A stretch of DNA of 64,000 nucleotides from Chitinolyticbacter albus (lineage in GTDB: Bacteria; Pseudomonadota; Gammaproteobacteria; Burkholderiales; Chitinibacteraceae): positions 62,001-126,000 of the forward strand of contig NZ_JANBVF010000008.1 of assembly GCF_024437655.1 (NCBI RefSeq), written 5' to 3'. The stretch's first letter is position 1, and each line of letters opens with the position of its first letter. The position numbers and the translations under genes are program-made. Shown here piece by piece: positions 9,801 through 18,123 of this stretch. Under the pieces are notes generated by a model, which had not been told where the DNA came from, did no database searches, and saw only the letters and a list, made by a program, of their open reading frames with translations.

Positions 9801-12066
9801 GCGGATGGCTCCAGGTGTTGACCGGGATGTAGTTCTGCAGGAACAGCTGCTCACGCGAGAATTGCTGGTGGCGGAATGGCTCCTCGCGCGCGAGTTCGAT
9901 GCGTTGGCCGTTCTCCAGCTTTTCCTGCACATAGACCACGCCGGTGTACACCACCTTGTCCGGATGCTGCGCGTGCGTTGCCGCCAGCACCGCCAGGTGA
10001 TCGGGCAGGTAGATGTCGTCATCGTCGAGGTAAACGACGTAGCGGCCGCGGGCCTGGCGCAGCCCGGCGTTCCGTGCGGCCGACAGGCCGCTGTTCTTGC
10101 CGAGGAACAGATAGCTGACCGGGAAATTGCAATCGGCGATCAGCGCCTCGACCGGGCTGCCATGGTCGTTGACCAGAATCACCTCGAAGTCTCGCCAGGT
10201 CTGCGCCGACAGGCTGGCCAACGCATCGACCAGCAGCTCGGGCCGGTTGTAGGTGGTCAGGATCACCGAGAAGGCATAGGCATCGTCGGGGCGACGCGCC
10301 GGGGAATTCCCCGCCAGCTGCGCGGCGCGTTCGCGCACCGCTGCGGCGGACGCGTCGTCGCCCAGGCTGGCGAGCAGGTCCGCCACCCGTCCCAATGCCA
10401 GCATCTCGCCATCGGGACGCTGCGCCAGCTCGGGAAACAAGCGATGGAACGGGTAGCGCGCCACCATGTCGGCCACCACCTTGGCCTCGAAGCCGCGCGT
10501 CTTGGCCTGCGACGACAGCGACTCCTCATGCTGCCGCCAGCGGCAGACGATGCTCTCGACCTTCTTGAAGCGCGCCGTCGCGGCCAGTCGCGACCAGATC
10601 TGGTAATCATGGCAGCGCGTGAAGGTGGGATCGAAGCCGCCATATTGCTCGAACAGCGCACGGCGCACCGCGGTGCCAGGATTGGGCAGGCGATTGCCAA
10701 GGATCAGCAGCGGCAATAGATCCGCGCCGTGGAAATCCGGGTACTGGGTGCGGGCGTAGCCTTGCGGGCGCGCCTCGTCGAAAAACTGGAGATCGCCGTA
10801 ATAGACATCGGCATCCGGGTGGGCGGTCAGCGTCGCGCGCAGTTGCGCCAGCGCATCGGGCGCCATCAGGTCATCGCTGTCGGCCCAGACGATGAATTCG
10901 CCACGGGCGGCATCGATCCCGCCATTACGCGCGGCCGGCGCGCCGGCATGGGCCAGTTTCACCACGCGCAATCTGGCGTCGTTCACGGCTTCGGCAATGG
11001 CCACCGTACGATCGGTGGAGCCATCGTCGACCACGATCAGCTCATAGTCGTCGCCAGGCTGGGCCAGCACCGCGGCAATGGCGTCCGCCAGATAGCGCTC
11101 GCGGTTGTACGCCGGCATCACCACGGAGAACCGCAACGTCGGCGTGGCGGCGACGACCGTCGGTGCGGCAGGCGCGTCGGCCGGTGCGGCCGGCGCCGCG
11201 GGTCGGGCCTGGTTCAGCAACAAGGCCTTCAGGTCGACCTTGGGATTGAGCGAAAAGTGCTGGTTCAGCCACTCCTCGACCTTGCGCAGTAGCGGCCCGC
11301 GCTCGGCGGCCGGCAGCGCCGGGTGGGTGGCGACATCCAGCGCGAAGTAGCTGGCAAGGCCGGAGTAGTCGACAGCGGCACCCTGCTTGCCCGTGATGCG
11401 CTCCATCATGGTGCTGCTGCGTTGGCCGATTTCGCGACGGATATAGAGCGGGCGCTCGATTCGTGCAAACGGCCCGTGGCCGGCCAAATGGCACATGAAG
11501 ACGAGATCCGCGCTGACGGTGGGGCGTATCGGCAGAGCGAAGAATTCGCGCCGGATCAGCTGGTTGATCGCCTCGCAACGGTCCAGCGCGTGCATCATGC
11601 TGAGGTATCGTTCGTGCGGCGCCAGCGGCTCGTTGAACACGTAGTTGCCGCCGTTGGTATGGGCGAGCACGCGCTGGTGTTCGTCTATCCACTGGGTTTG
11701 ACTGTAGACCACGCTCAGGGAGCGGTCCGCGTCCATGCGCGCGCAGGCTTCCTGGAGAAAATCCGGATGCAGCAGATCGTGCCCGCCCAACCACATGAAC
11801 AGCTCGGATGCGGTGTGCTGGAAGCAATATTCGAAGTTGGCCAGGGAACCGAGATTGCTTGCGTGCCGAACATAGCTGAAGCGAGGATCCTGCGCGCAGA
11901 ACGCGCGGCAAATGCGCTCGGTGTCGTCGGTGGAGGCGTTGTCCGCGATCAGCGCCTTGAAACCGGTATAGGTCTGGGCCGCCAGCGATTGCAGCGTCTC
12001 CAGAATGTAGCGCCCTTCGTTGTAGACGGGCACCGTGACGATCACTTTGTTTTCCAGCTTGTGCAT
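6835..12066 (-). CDS. Giant multi-module glycosyltransferase (five GT2-like modules plus GT-B)
   Basis: The 1743-residue cytoplasmic protein starts at the ATG at 12066, five bases after an AAGGA Shine-Dalgarno; an in-frame TTG six codons upstream lacks one. Modules in order: GT2-like at about 8-235 (VTVPVYNEGRYILETLQSL; DxD region reads GGHD); GT2 at 312-560 (VVMPAYNRERYLADAI; ADSDD); GT2 at 598-835 (VILTTYNRPELLVDAL; LDDDD); a diverged GT2-like module at 895-1095 (HAGDE, then YSDEDYLK); another at 1136-1385 (DAGAE, later ADIDLCLRIHAAGY); and a C-terminal GT-B/GT4-like region at 1416-1743 (GCGQYRVIQPF, GWGGGMSHTGDLELI, ECKSNLRLLEYGACGYPTIAT). Such proteins build glycan chains, often O-antigen or flagellin glycans. 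It lies between a CDP-sugar operon and fliC, so a flagellin glycosylation role is inferred. Only modules 2 and 3 keep fully canonical acidic motifs. Confidence 0.85.
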   Translation of the reverse strand: MHKLENKVIVTVPVYNEGRYILETLQSLAAQTYTGFKALIADNASTDDTERICRAFCAQDPRFSYVRHASNLGSLANFEYCFQHTASELFMWLGGHDLLHPDFLQEACARMDADRSLSVVYSQTQWIDEHQRVLAHTNGGNYVFNEPLAPHERYLSMMHALDRCEAINQLIRREFFALPIRPTVSADLVFMCHLAGHGPFARIERPLYIRREIGQRSSTMMERITGKQGAAVDYSGLASYFALDVATHPALPAAERGPLLRKVEEWLNQHFSLNPKVDLKALLLNQARPAAPAAPADAPAAPTVVAATPTLRFSVVMPAYNRERYLADAIAAVLAQPGDDYELIVVDDGSTDRTVAIAEAVNDARLRVVKLAHAGAPAARNGGIDAARGEFIVWADSDDLMAPDALAQLRATLTAHPDADVYYGDLQFFDEARPQGYARTQYPDFHGADLLPLLILGNRLPNPGTAVRRALFEQYGGFDPTFTRCHDYQIWSRLAATARFKKVESIVCRWRQHEESLSSQAKTRGFEAKVVADMVARYPFHRLFPELAQRPDGEMLALGRVADLLASLGDDASAAAVRERAAQLAGNSPARRPDDAYAFSVILTTYNRPELLVDALASLSAQTWRDFEVILVNDHGSPVEALIADCNFPVSYLFLGKNSGLSAARNAGLRQARGRYVVYLDDDDIYLPDHLAVLAATHAQHPDKVVYTGVVYVQEKLENGQRIELAREEPFRHQQFSREQLFLQNYIPVNTWSHPRAAIDVVGGFDESLTALEDWDMLLKLARHYDFVHEPRVTSEVHVRPSSGADHMLGRERKNFPALYRKLYQRHGDLGNAALAESRSAMLRQMDASQAPGEAPARVLSFLDVYAAWRSERRLLPSHGKLFDARIAEWPSQPRIVPVIFDEAGNIAALVRTIRSMTAQYYHPAHIVILSAKPAPAGGAGDNVSWEPLSEAWPDTLRRAMPADAHWLWLLHAGDELEPTATLLLAEQIISQPALRCAYSDEDYLKADASYDLPIFRPDFNLELLRNTPYIGRALAVSVAALDTLGGFDRQFGALSHVDLLLRVLENEGWPAIGHLDDVLYHSALAYGDWINLEAVQSQLSPVIAAHVARLGMTTTVEQGALPSSRYVRYVHAQQPLVSVILVAPRDLAALQRCVERLISVTTYPHYELLLIDGHGDLPSLRDYLSELDALGNPRLRTFASNGVFNDAAIVNVLSTQANGEYLILLDAGAEVVGADWIEHLLNHGQRPEVGVVGGKLLSHDGKIAQAMQVLGLHGAAGSAFVGQPHDAYGYMNRAVLEQDCSAVSRACMMVRKAVFDDVGGFEAADFAEGGADIDLCLRIHAAGYLTVWTPRVLAVQHAPGALSSPATRAALLQHWLPRLASDAAYNRNLFLHGNGFEIEPRAQLCWQPVSWRPLPVVLAHPGDAMGCGQYRVIQPFLGQQEALQIDGHISWELLSPIDLARLDPDVLLLQRQINDNQIGFIEQYKQYSRAFKVYELDDYLPKLPMKSAHRDHMPKDVLKSMRKALSLVDRFVVSTAPLAEAYAELGLHRDIRVVLNRLPPKWWRDLQSQRRIGAKPRVGWGGGMSHTGDLELIVDVVKELAGEVDWVFFGMCPDQLKPYVREFHPGVPIEQYPAKLASLNLDLALAPLEHNLFNECKSNLRLLEYGACGYPTIATDIVCYRGDLPVTLVKNRFRDWVEAIRGHVADLDAAAREGDALRAAVLRDWMLEGEHLAAWRAAWLPD

Positions 12067-12177
12067 GCGAGTCCTTGCACCCAATTACGATTGATTGCGC
12101 CATACAGCGTTGCGCTTGGTTGGAATCAGATCATGCGATCGCGTCGGCAGAGACGCCAGGCCCTCAGCCCGCCTGCG

Positions 12178-12957
12178 TCAAGCGTTGCGACGCAGATAAC
12201 CATTCGGCGCTACGGTCAGCAACAGTTTATCGTCGATGGTGTGATCAATGCTGAACTCGGGATGATCACGCAACCAGGCATGCACCGCCGTTTTCGGATT
12301 GTCCCCGACACCCCACGGGCGATCCGGAAAGGAATCGGCCGGCATGTCCTCCACGATGGTGTCAAACACCACGCAGTAACTGCCCGGGCTCACCAGCGGT
12401 GCGTAGCAATCCAGCTCAGCCAGAACGTGAGCATGCGTATGATTGGAATCCAAGCACACCAGTACGCACTGATACCCCTGAGCCAGCGCCCGCACCTGGG
12501 CCACGGTGCCTTCGTCGATGGACGAGCCCTCGATCAAGGTGATCTTGTGTGCCAAGGGATGACTTTCGATTGCTTGGCGGTTGTGGCTGCGGATATCGAT
12601 ATCGATGCCTATCACGCGCCGACGGCTTGCCAGCGGATCGAGCGTTTCCGCCCCTTCCACCGCCTCGCAATAGTCGATCAACGCCAGCGCTGAAGCACTC
12701 AATATCAGCGAGCCGCCACGCGCAACACCCGTTTCGATGATCAGATCGGGCTTGATCGACCAGATCAATTCCTGCATCGCCACCATATCCTGCGGCAGCT
12801 GGATGATGGGTCGACCCAAGGCGCTGAAGTTGTACGAATACTTGTACTTTGCCGTACGCACGAAGAAATCCAGACCCAGCTGTTTCATGGCCGGATCCTG
12901 TCCTTGCGCAGCAATATCGCGTCTACACGCTTCGACAAATTCATCATGCTCGGACAT
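12178..12957 (-). CDS. CmcI-family (cephalosporin hydroxylase/rhamnosyl O-methyltransferase-like) protein
   Basis: The 259-residue protein has a SAM-binding segment IIETGVARGGS at 73-83 with a second motif VIGIDIDIR at 115-123, and VLVCLDSNHTHAHV later, matching the CmcI/RhmT family. Members are Mg2+-dependent O-methyltransferases that cap sugars, including terminal rhamnose in glycolipids. The start MSEHDEF was preferred because GGAG lies nine bases upstream of it, whereas the ATG five codons earlier has no ribosome-binding site. It lies between the second methyltransferase and the giant glycosyltransferase, so an O-methylated sugar in the final glycan is likely. Confidence 0.85.
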   Translation of the reverse strand: MSEHDEFVEACRRDIAAQGQDPAMKQLGLDFFVRTAKYKYSYNFSALGRPIIQLPQDMVAMQELIWSIKPDLIIETGVARGGSLILSASALALIDYCEAVEGAETLDPLASRRRVIGIDIDIRSHNRQAIESHPLAHKITLIEGSSIDEGTVAQVRALAQGYQCVLVCLDSNHTHAHVLAELDCYAPLVSPGSYCVVFDTIVEDMPADSFPDRPWGVGDNPKTAVHAWLRDHPEFSIDHTIDDKLLLTVAPNGYLRRNA

Positions 12958-13130
12958 TGCTTTGTTCTCCATAACCGCGTCGCGGCATTCCGCGTTAAAA
13001 GATAGATTCAGCGCACAAGCATTAACGAATGGAAAGGTGTGACCTTGACAAACCCGGACCGACTCTGGTCACCCAGCCCCCATCCATGCTGCTTTACGAC
13101 CACCCCCAACACTTGCTCGACATCAGGCTG

Positions 13131-14312
13131 TTACGCATCATCGACGCCGATCAACACCATTGAATCAAGCCCGAAATCCTTCAGCAATGCCAAATTCTCC
13201 AGCCGGTAATTGGGGTTCATCAAAATGGCGACATTCACGCCCCGCGCCTTCAGTTCGGCCGGTCCTACGATGGCATGCCCAGTACCCGGGATATATCCGC
13301 CTTGTTTGGCGGGATTCACATCCACCACGCAATCAATCAGCTGGCGATCCGCGTCGACCAGGTTAGCAAATGTCGCACCTTTTGCGCCAGCGCCCCACAA
13401 GGCAACTCGTCCCCCTTGCCCGAGCTGGGCCAAACGGGAAACCCAGCTTTCCCGCAATCTCGCCTCCGCCACCCCACACGCCAGCGCAGCAAGACTCATT
13501 TGGGACGCGGGCGAGCGCCGCTCACGGCCATCGGGCGTCGCGACGCTCGCTTCCAGCCATAGATATTGCCCGCCAAAAATATGCGCAACGCGGTCAACCC
13601 TGAAGCCCGCACGCTCGAATGCCAGAGTCAGCGTATCGGCCGAAAACAGCGAGCAATGCTCATAGAAAAAATCCCAGAACACCTGGTTTTCCAGGATCCA
13701 CTCCACGCAAGGCGTCTCGAAGAAAACGCGCGCGCCCGGCGCATCCTGCAAGGCGGCGCGGACGGCCTGCAATAAATCCAAGGGAGCGGAAACATGCTCA
13801 ATCACGTGCCGACAGACAACGACATCCGCCCCCACGTCGGTGCACGATGCGTCGTAGTACTTGCGTTGAAACTGCAACTTGCCATCGAGCGCGACATCGG
13901 GCCCGATATAACTTGGATCAAAGCCAAATCCGACATTGCCCGATTCTGGGAATTCAACCAGCTTCCTTAAAAAATGCCCTTTCCCGCAGCCCACCTCGAC
14001 AACCCTGACATTTCTAACCCCCTTGGCTTCAACCAAGTCTTTGACCAAATCGTTCAGATAGGAATCAAAATAGTGCGAGTGCGACTGGGTATTGTCGTAG
14101 CCATCGCCATAACTGAGCAAAGTCATATCGAATGCGCGATTGAAAACAAAACCGCACGCCTCGCAGACCGCCAGTATCAAGTCTCCACGGGTTGCGGCGC
14201 TTGCATCCGACTGGCTCGTCAGCACCAGATTCTGATGCACCGGCACTTGATGCCTGGCCAGGAAGGTCGTGCAGCGCTCGCATCCGCAAACCGGGCACAG
14301 TTCAATGTTCAT
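13131..14312 (-). CDS. Class I SAM methyltransferase with N-terminal zinc site (C-methyltransferase type)
   Basis: 393 residues. The N-terminus has two Cys pairs (C6/C9 and C50/C53), as in Methyltransf_13 zinc domains. The SAM motif VVEVGCGKGHF is at 104-114, RHVIEH follows near 170, and the C-terminal domain starts around VALWGAGAKGATF, a second Rossmann fold typical of the TylC3/NovU-like group. This group methylates carbon of NDP-4-keto sugars. It starts inside the end of the SDR gene (11-base overlap). Having two such enzymes in one cluster suggests either two methyl branches or one enzyme with a changed role. Confidence 0.85.
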   Translation of the reverse strand: MNIELCPVCGCERCTTFLARHQVPVHQNLVLTSQSDASAATRGDLILAVCEACGFVFNRAFDMTLLSYGDGYDNTQSHSHYFDSYLNDLVKDLVEAKGVRNVRVVEVGCGKGHFLRKLVEFPESGNVGFGFDPSYIGPDVALDGKLQFQRKYYDASCTDVGADVVVCRHVIEHVSAPLDLLQAVRAALQDAPGARVFFETPCVEWILENQVFWDFFYEHCSLFSADTLTLAFERAGFRVDRVAHIFGGQYLWLEASVATPDGRERRSPASQMSLAALACGVAEARLRESWVSRLAQLGQGGRVALWGAGAKGATFANLVDADRQLIDCVVDVNPAKQGGYIPGTGHAIVGPAELKARGVNVAILMNPNYRLENLALLKDFGLDSMVLIGVDDA

Positions 14313-15195
14313 GGCGAATATCGCATAAGATTTGTTCCAGCCCTTGCGAGAGCGTCAGTCGCGGCACCCAGCCCAGCGCTCTCAATTTGTGATTGTCCCC
14401 AAAGACAATGGGATCCGAGTCGGGATTGGGTGCATTCAATGCCAGAACCATTTCCGGATCCGCATCCATCGCTTTTGCCAGTTTCTGCACAATATCGCCA
14501 ATTGCGACCGGCTCGCCGGAACAGACATTGTATGAACCGCTGGCGTGAGCACGCAATAACGTCAGCAAGCCTTCCGCCACGTCGGATGCGTGTATGAAAT
14601 CGCGATAGATTTTCGCATTCACCCCCAAAGGAGGTCGTTTGCCATTAAATACGTCGATCAGTAAGGGAATGAGTCGTTGACGCGCGTCGCCCATCCCGTA
14701 GGGATTGAAGACCCGGGCCCATGCACATGGCAATTGCCGCTGCCGTGCCGCGAGCATGGCCAGGCGCCTAGTGGCGTCCTTGCTGATACCGTATAGGGTG
14801 GCCGGCTCCAGCAAGGAGCGATCCTCCTTGCAATACCCTTCTGACCAGTCATATTCCGCGCAAGAGCCGATCAAGAGCGCATGACGTCCGCCACCGTCAT
14901 AGAACGCCTCGACCAGATTCATGGTGGCTTCCACCCAGCGCAGATTCTGGGGGGAAGTCCAGAATTTTCCATGTTCCGTATACCACGCCAGATGCACCAG
15001 ATGGGTCGCCGAAGTGGCCTTCACCACATCCAGGCCGTCCTTTGCGTCCAAGAGATCCAGCTCGATAAAGTCGCCCGATGCCATATCGCTTGGCTGCCGC
15101 CGCCCGATCACGACCGTCTCGATGTTGCTCTCCCTCAAGGATCGCAACACATAGCGTCCCAAGAAACCGGTCGCTCCCGTGAGCAGCACCTTCAT
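14302..15195 (-). CDS. NAD(P)-dependent SDR sugar-nucleotide epimerase/reductase
   Basis: About 297 residues. Extended-SDR nucleotide-binding motif GATGFLGRYVL near the N-terminus, active-site serine in GSCAEY, and YGISK as the YxxxK catalytic pair. This is the fold of sugar-nucleotide 4-epimerases and 4-ketoreductases. In this operon it most likely reduces the 4-keto group of the CDP-6-deoxy-sugar. AAGGGA is better spaced for the second ATG (15195) than for the one two codons earlier (15201). Its end overlaps the next methyltransferase gene by 11 bases. Exact substrate unknown. Confidence 0.85.
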   Translation of the reverse strand: MKVLLTGATGFLGRYVLRSLRESNIETVVIGRRQPSDMASGDFIELDLLDAKDGLDVVKATSATHLVHLAWYTEHGKFWTSPQNLRWVEATMNLVEAFYDGGGRHALLIGSCAEYDWSEGYCKEDRSLLEPATLYGISKDATRRLAMLAARQRQLPCAWARVFNPYGMGDARQRLIPLLIDVFNGKRPPLGVNAKIYRDFIHASDVAEGLLTLLRAHASGSYNVCSGEPVAIGDIVQKLAKAMDADPEMVLALNAPNPDSDPIVFGDNHKLRALGWVPRLTLSQGLEQILCDIRHEH

Positions 15196-15275
15196 CTGCA
15201 TTCCCTTTTCGCGCGAATACTGCGCTGCAATGCACTGTTAAATTCAAGTGGCGATGCAGGCCGAATCAAGAACCG

Positions 15276-16502
15276 CTAACCCAGAATTTCAATTTGCGGA
15301 ACTGCAACGACAAATTGTCCACCCCAGCTCTGGATTTCTGAGAGCTGGGCCATGACTTCCTGTTGGAGATTCCATGGCAGGATCAATACATAGTCCGGCT
15401 TTTCCGCCAGCAACTGCTGCGGCGTGACGATGGGGATATGGCTGCCCGGCAATAGCTTGCCTTGCTTGGAAGGCGCCGCATCGGCGACCAGCGCAAGCAG
15501 CGCGGCATCGATGCCGGCGTAGTTGAGCAAGGTATTGCCCTTGGCCGCAGCGCCATAGCCCAGCACCTTGCGCCCCGCCCGGCGCTGCGCCAGCAGGAAT
15601 TCGAGCAGGCCGAAACGGACCGCATCGGCCTGCGCCTGAAAGCGCCGGTACGTGGCCGGATCGGCCAGCCCCGCTGCGTGCTCAGCGGAGATCAGTTCCG
15701 CCACCGCCGGCGCGGTGGCGAGCGCGGCCGCCGCGTGGCAGGCGTATACGCGCAGGCTGCCACCATGCGTGGCAAGCTGTTCGACGTCGTAGACACGCAA
15801 CCCGGCATCGGCCAGTACCCGCTGCACGGCAAGCAGCGACAGGTAGGAAAAATGCTCATGGTAGATGGTGTCAAATTGCGTCTGCGCGATCAGCCGCGCC
15901 AAGTGCGGAAATTCCAGCGTCACCGTGCCGCCCGGCTTGAGCGCACACGCCAGGCCCGCGACGAAATCGTTGATATCCGGCACATGCGCCAGCACGTTGT
16001 TGCCGACGATCAGATCGGCCTTACCGTGGCGGCTCGCCAGTTCAGCCGCGGACTCGCGGCCAAAGAACACCTCTTCGATCGCGAGTCCGCGCGCGCGCGC
16101 CGCGCTGGCCGTGCTGTGCGTGGGCTCGATGCCCACGCAGGGTATGCCACGCTCGGCGACGAATTGCAGCAAGTAGCCGTCGTTGGCGGCGACTTCCATT
16201 ACCAGCGAGCCGGCGTCGAGCGCCAGTCGCTCGACCATGGCCGCCACGTAGTCGCGCGCATGCGCCACCCAGCTCTTGGAAACCGATGAGAAATACGCGT
16301 AATCCGCGCTGAACAGCGCGTCGCGCTCGGCAAAATCCTCCGTCTGCACCAACCAGCACCCCTCGCAGACCTTGACCCGCAGCGGGTAGTGCAGTTCGGG
16401 GCGCGACAGATCCTCGGGCACGAGGTAGGCATTGGACGGGGGTGCGAAGCCCAGGTCGACGAAATCGAGCGCAAGCGCTTGTTCGCAGTGGCGGCACTTC
16501 AT
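15276..16502 (-). CDS. NDP-4-keto-sugar C-methyltransferase (TylC3/NovU-like)
   Basis: 408 residues with the complete architecture of sugar C-methyltransferases: N-terminal zinc-binding domain (C3/C6, C46/C49), central SAM fold (VMEVAANDGYLL at 101-112, GNNVLAHV later), the hallmark YHEHFSYLS with a catalytic histidine, and a C-terminal domain beginning VLGYGAAAKGNTL. Family members transfer a methyl group to C-3 (or C-5) of an NDP-4-keto-6-deoxyhexose. The ATG overlaps the upstream epimerase stop (ATGA), so they are co-translated. The likely substrate is CDP-4-keto-6-deoxyglucose or its epimer, giving a branched-chain sugar. Confidence 0.92.
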   Translation of the reverse strand: MKCRHCEQALALDFVDLGFAPPSNAYLVPEDLSRPELHYPLRVKVCEGCWLVQTEDFAERDALFSADYAYFSSVSKSWVAHARDYVAAMVERLALDAGSLVMEVAANDGYLLQFVAERGIPCVGIEPTHSTASAARARGLAIEEVFFGRESAAELASRHGKADLIVGNNVLAHVPDINDFVAGLACALKPGGTVTLEFPHLARLIAQTQFDTIYHEHFSYLSLLAVQRVLADAGLRVYDVEQLATHGGSLRVYACHAAAALATAPAVAELISAEHAAGLADPATYRRFQAQADAVRFGLLEFLLAQRRAGRKVLGYGAAAKGNTLLNYAGIDAALLALVADAAPSKQGKLLPGSHIPIVTPQQLLAEKPDYVLILPWNLQQEVMAQLSEIQSWGGQFVVAVPQIEILG

Positions 16503-17050
16503 AGGGTGATTCCAGCAAAGTCGTCGGCAAGGCGGGGGTGGCTGCGGTCGCGCTCGGACACTTCGGTCACGGCCAGCGGCCACGCCAGCAAAATTCGCGG
16601 ATCGTCATGGGCCACGCCGGCCTCGGCCTGGGGCGTGTAGTGCGCGGTATGCAGGTAAAGCAGTTCGACATCGTCGCTCAGCGTCTGAAAACCGTGGGCA
16701 CACCCCTCGGGGATCAGCAGCGCGAGGTCGTTCTCGGCCGACAGCTCTACGCCGCGCCATTGCAAAAAGGTGGGCGAGCCTTGGCGCAGATCGAGCAGCA
16801 CGTCGTACACCTTGCCGGCGAGACAGCGGACGATCTTCTTTTCGGCGTGCGGCGCCTGCTGGAAATGCAGGCCGCGCACCGTGCCGGCGCGTGCGCTGAA
16901 CGAATGATTGATCTGGTGGATGGCCGACCCGGCGAGTACCTTGCCGAGCTCGCGATCGCAGAACCAGCGCGCAAAGCTGCCGCGCGCGTCGCCGCGGCGC
17001 TCGGTCTCGAGCAAGGCGGCACCGGCGATATCGATTGGTCGCACCTGCAT
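16499..17050 (-). CDS. rfbC: dTDP-4-dehydrorhamnose 3,5-epimerase-like (RmlC/RfbC) protein
   Basis: 183 residues with the cupin core of RmlC: INHSFSARAGTVRGLHFQQ (His of RGLHFQ is the catalytic base in the family), VRCLAGKVYDVLLDLR, and IPEGCAHGFQTLSDDVELLY. Start at the ATG that shares a base with the stop of the upstream dehydratase (TGATG). In this CDP-sugar operon it probably epimerises the 4-keto-6-deoxy intermediate at C-3 and/or C-5, setting up the methyl transfer done by the next gene. The symbol follows homology and not a proven rhamnose pathway; no rmlA, rmlB or rmlD is present nearby. Confidence 0.88.
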   Translation of the reverse strand: MQVRPIDIAGAALLETERRGDARGSFARWFCDRELGKVLAGSAIHQINHSFSARAGTVRGLHFQQAPHAEKKIVRCLAGKVYDVLLDLRQGSPTFLQWRGVELSAENDLALLIPEGCAHGFQTLSDDVELLYLHTAHYTPQAEAGVAHDDPRILLAWPLAVTEVSERDRSHPRLADDFAGITL

Positions 17051-18123
17051 CAGGCAGCCCAGGCCAGGCCCGCGGTGCGGGCATCGGCAAGATAGCTTTC
17101 CAGTTGCGGCGCCGTCTGCTTGTAGCCGTCGTCGCCATGGCGATACCAGGCCGCTGTTTCCTGCAGCGCGCGCACCAGCGGCCATACCGGCTGCCAGCCC
17201 AACTCCGTGCGCAGGCGCGACGCATCGAGCCGCAGGGCACGCGTTTCATGCGCGTGCGCCCCGACCTGGCGCCATGCCACTTCGGGCCAATGCGCGCGCA
17301 AACCGTCGAGCACCTCGGCGACCGATGCGGTATCGCGCTCGTCCGGGCCCACGTTCCAGGCCGATGCCGCCGCTGCGTTGCCAGCCAGCAGTTGCTGACC
17401 GATCAACAGATATGCCGCCAGCGGCTCGAGCACATGCTGCCAGGGCCGAATCGCTTGCGGATTACGGATCTCGACCGTCTCGCCGCGCGCCACGGCGCGT
17501 GCCACATCGGGGATCAGCCTGTCCTTGGCCCAGTCGCCACCGCCGATCACATTGCCGGCCCGCGCAGTGGCAATCAGCAGCGCAGCGGCGCCGCTACGCT
17601 CGGCAAAGCTCGCGCGATACGAGGCGGCGACGAGCTCGGTTGCGGCCTTGGATGCGCTGTACGGATCGTGCCCACCCAGTGTATCGGTCTCACGGTAGCC
17701 CCAGCACCACTCGCGATTCTGGTAGCACTTGTCGGTGGTGACCACGACCACGGCGCGCACCGAGGGCACGTGGCGGCAGGCTTCGAGCAGGTTGGCGGTG
17801 CCCAGCACATTGGTATGCCAGGTCGTCAGCGGATCGGCGTAGCTTTCCAACACCAGCGACTGCGCGGCCAGGTGGAAGACGATCTCGGGTGCCGCGCGTT
17901 CCAGTTCGGCGCGCAACCGGGCGGCATCGCGGATGTCGGCGAGGCAGTGCGCTACCGGTAGCTGCAGTTGTTGCCAATGCGAGCGCTCGCCCTCGGCTGG
18001 CGGCAAGGCATAGCCCTCTACCCGCGCGCCCAGTCGCTGCAGCCACAAGGCCAGCCACGATCCCTTGAAGCCGGTGTGTCCGGTCAGAAAGACGTTCCGG
18101 TTGCGATAGCTGTCGCCGAACAT
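17050..18123 (-). CDS. rfbG: CDP-glucose 4,6-dehydratase
   Basis: 357 residues; SDR dehydratase with NAD motif FLTGHTGFKGSWLALWL, catalytic YSASKAA (YxxxK), TTDKCYQNREWCWGYRE, and RAGNVIGGGDWAKDRLIPD, all hallmarks of RfbG. It converts CDP-glucose to CDP-4-keto-6-deoxyglucose. The ATG overlaps the cytidylyltransferase stop (TGATG) and its own stop overlaps the epimerase ATG the same way, showing tight coupling of pathway steps. Confidence 0.96.
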   Translation of the reverse strand: MFGDSYRNRNVFLTGHTGFKGSWLALWLQRLGARVEGYALPPAEGERSHWQQLQLPVAHCLADIRDAARLRAELERAAPEIVFHLAAQSLVLESYADPLTTWHTNVLGTANLLEACRHVPSVRAVVVVTTDKCYQNREWCWGYRETDTLGGHDPYSASKAATELVAASYRASFAERSGAAALLIATARAGNVIGGGDWAKDRLIPDVARAVARGETVEIRNPQAIRPWQHVLEPLAAYLLIGQQLLAGNAAAASAWNVGPDERDTASVAEVLDGLRAHWPEVAWRQVGAHAHETRALRLDASRLRTELGWQPVWPLVRALQETAAWYRHGDDGYKQTAPQLESYLADARTAGLAWAA

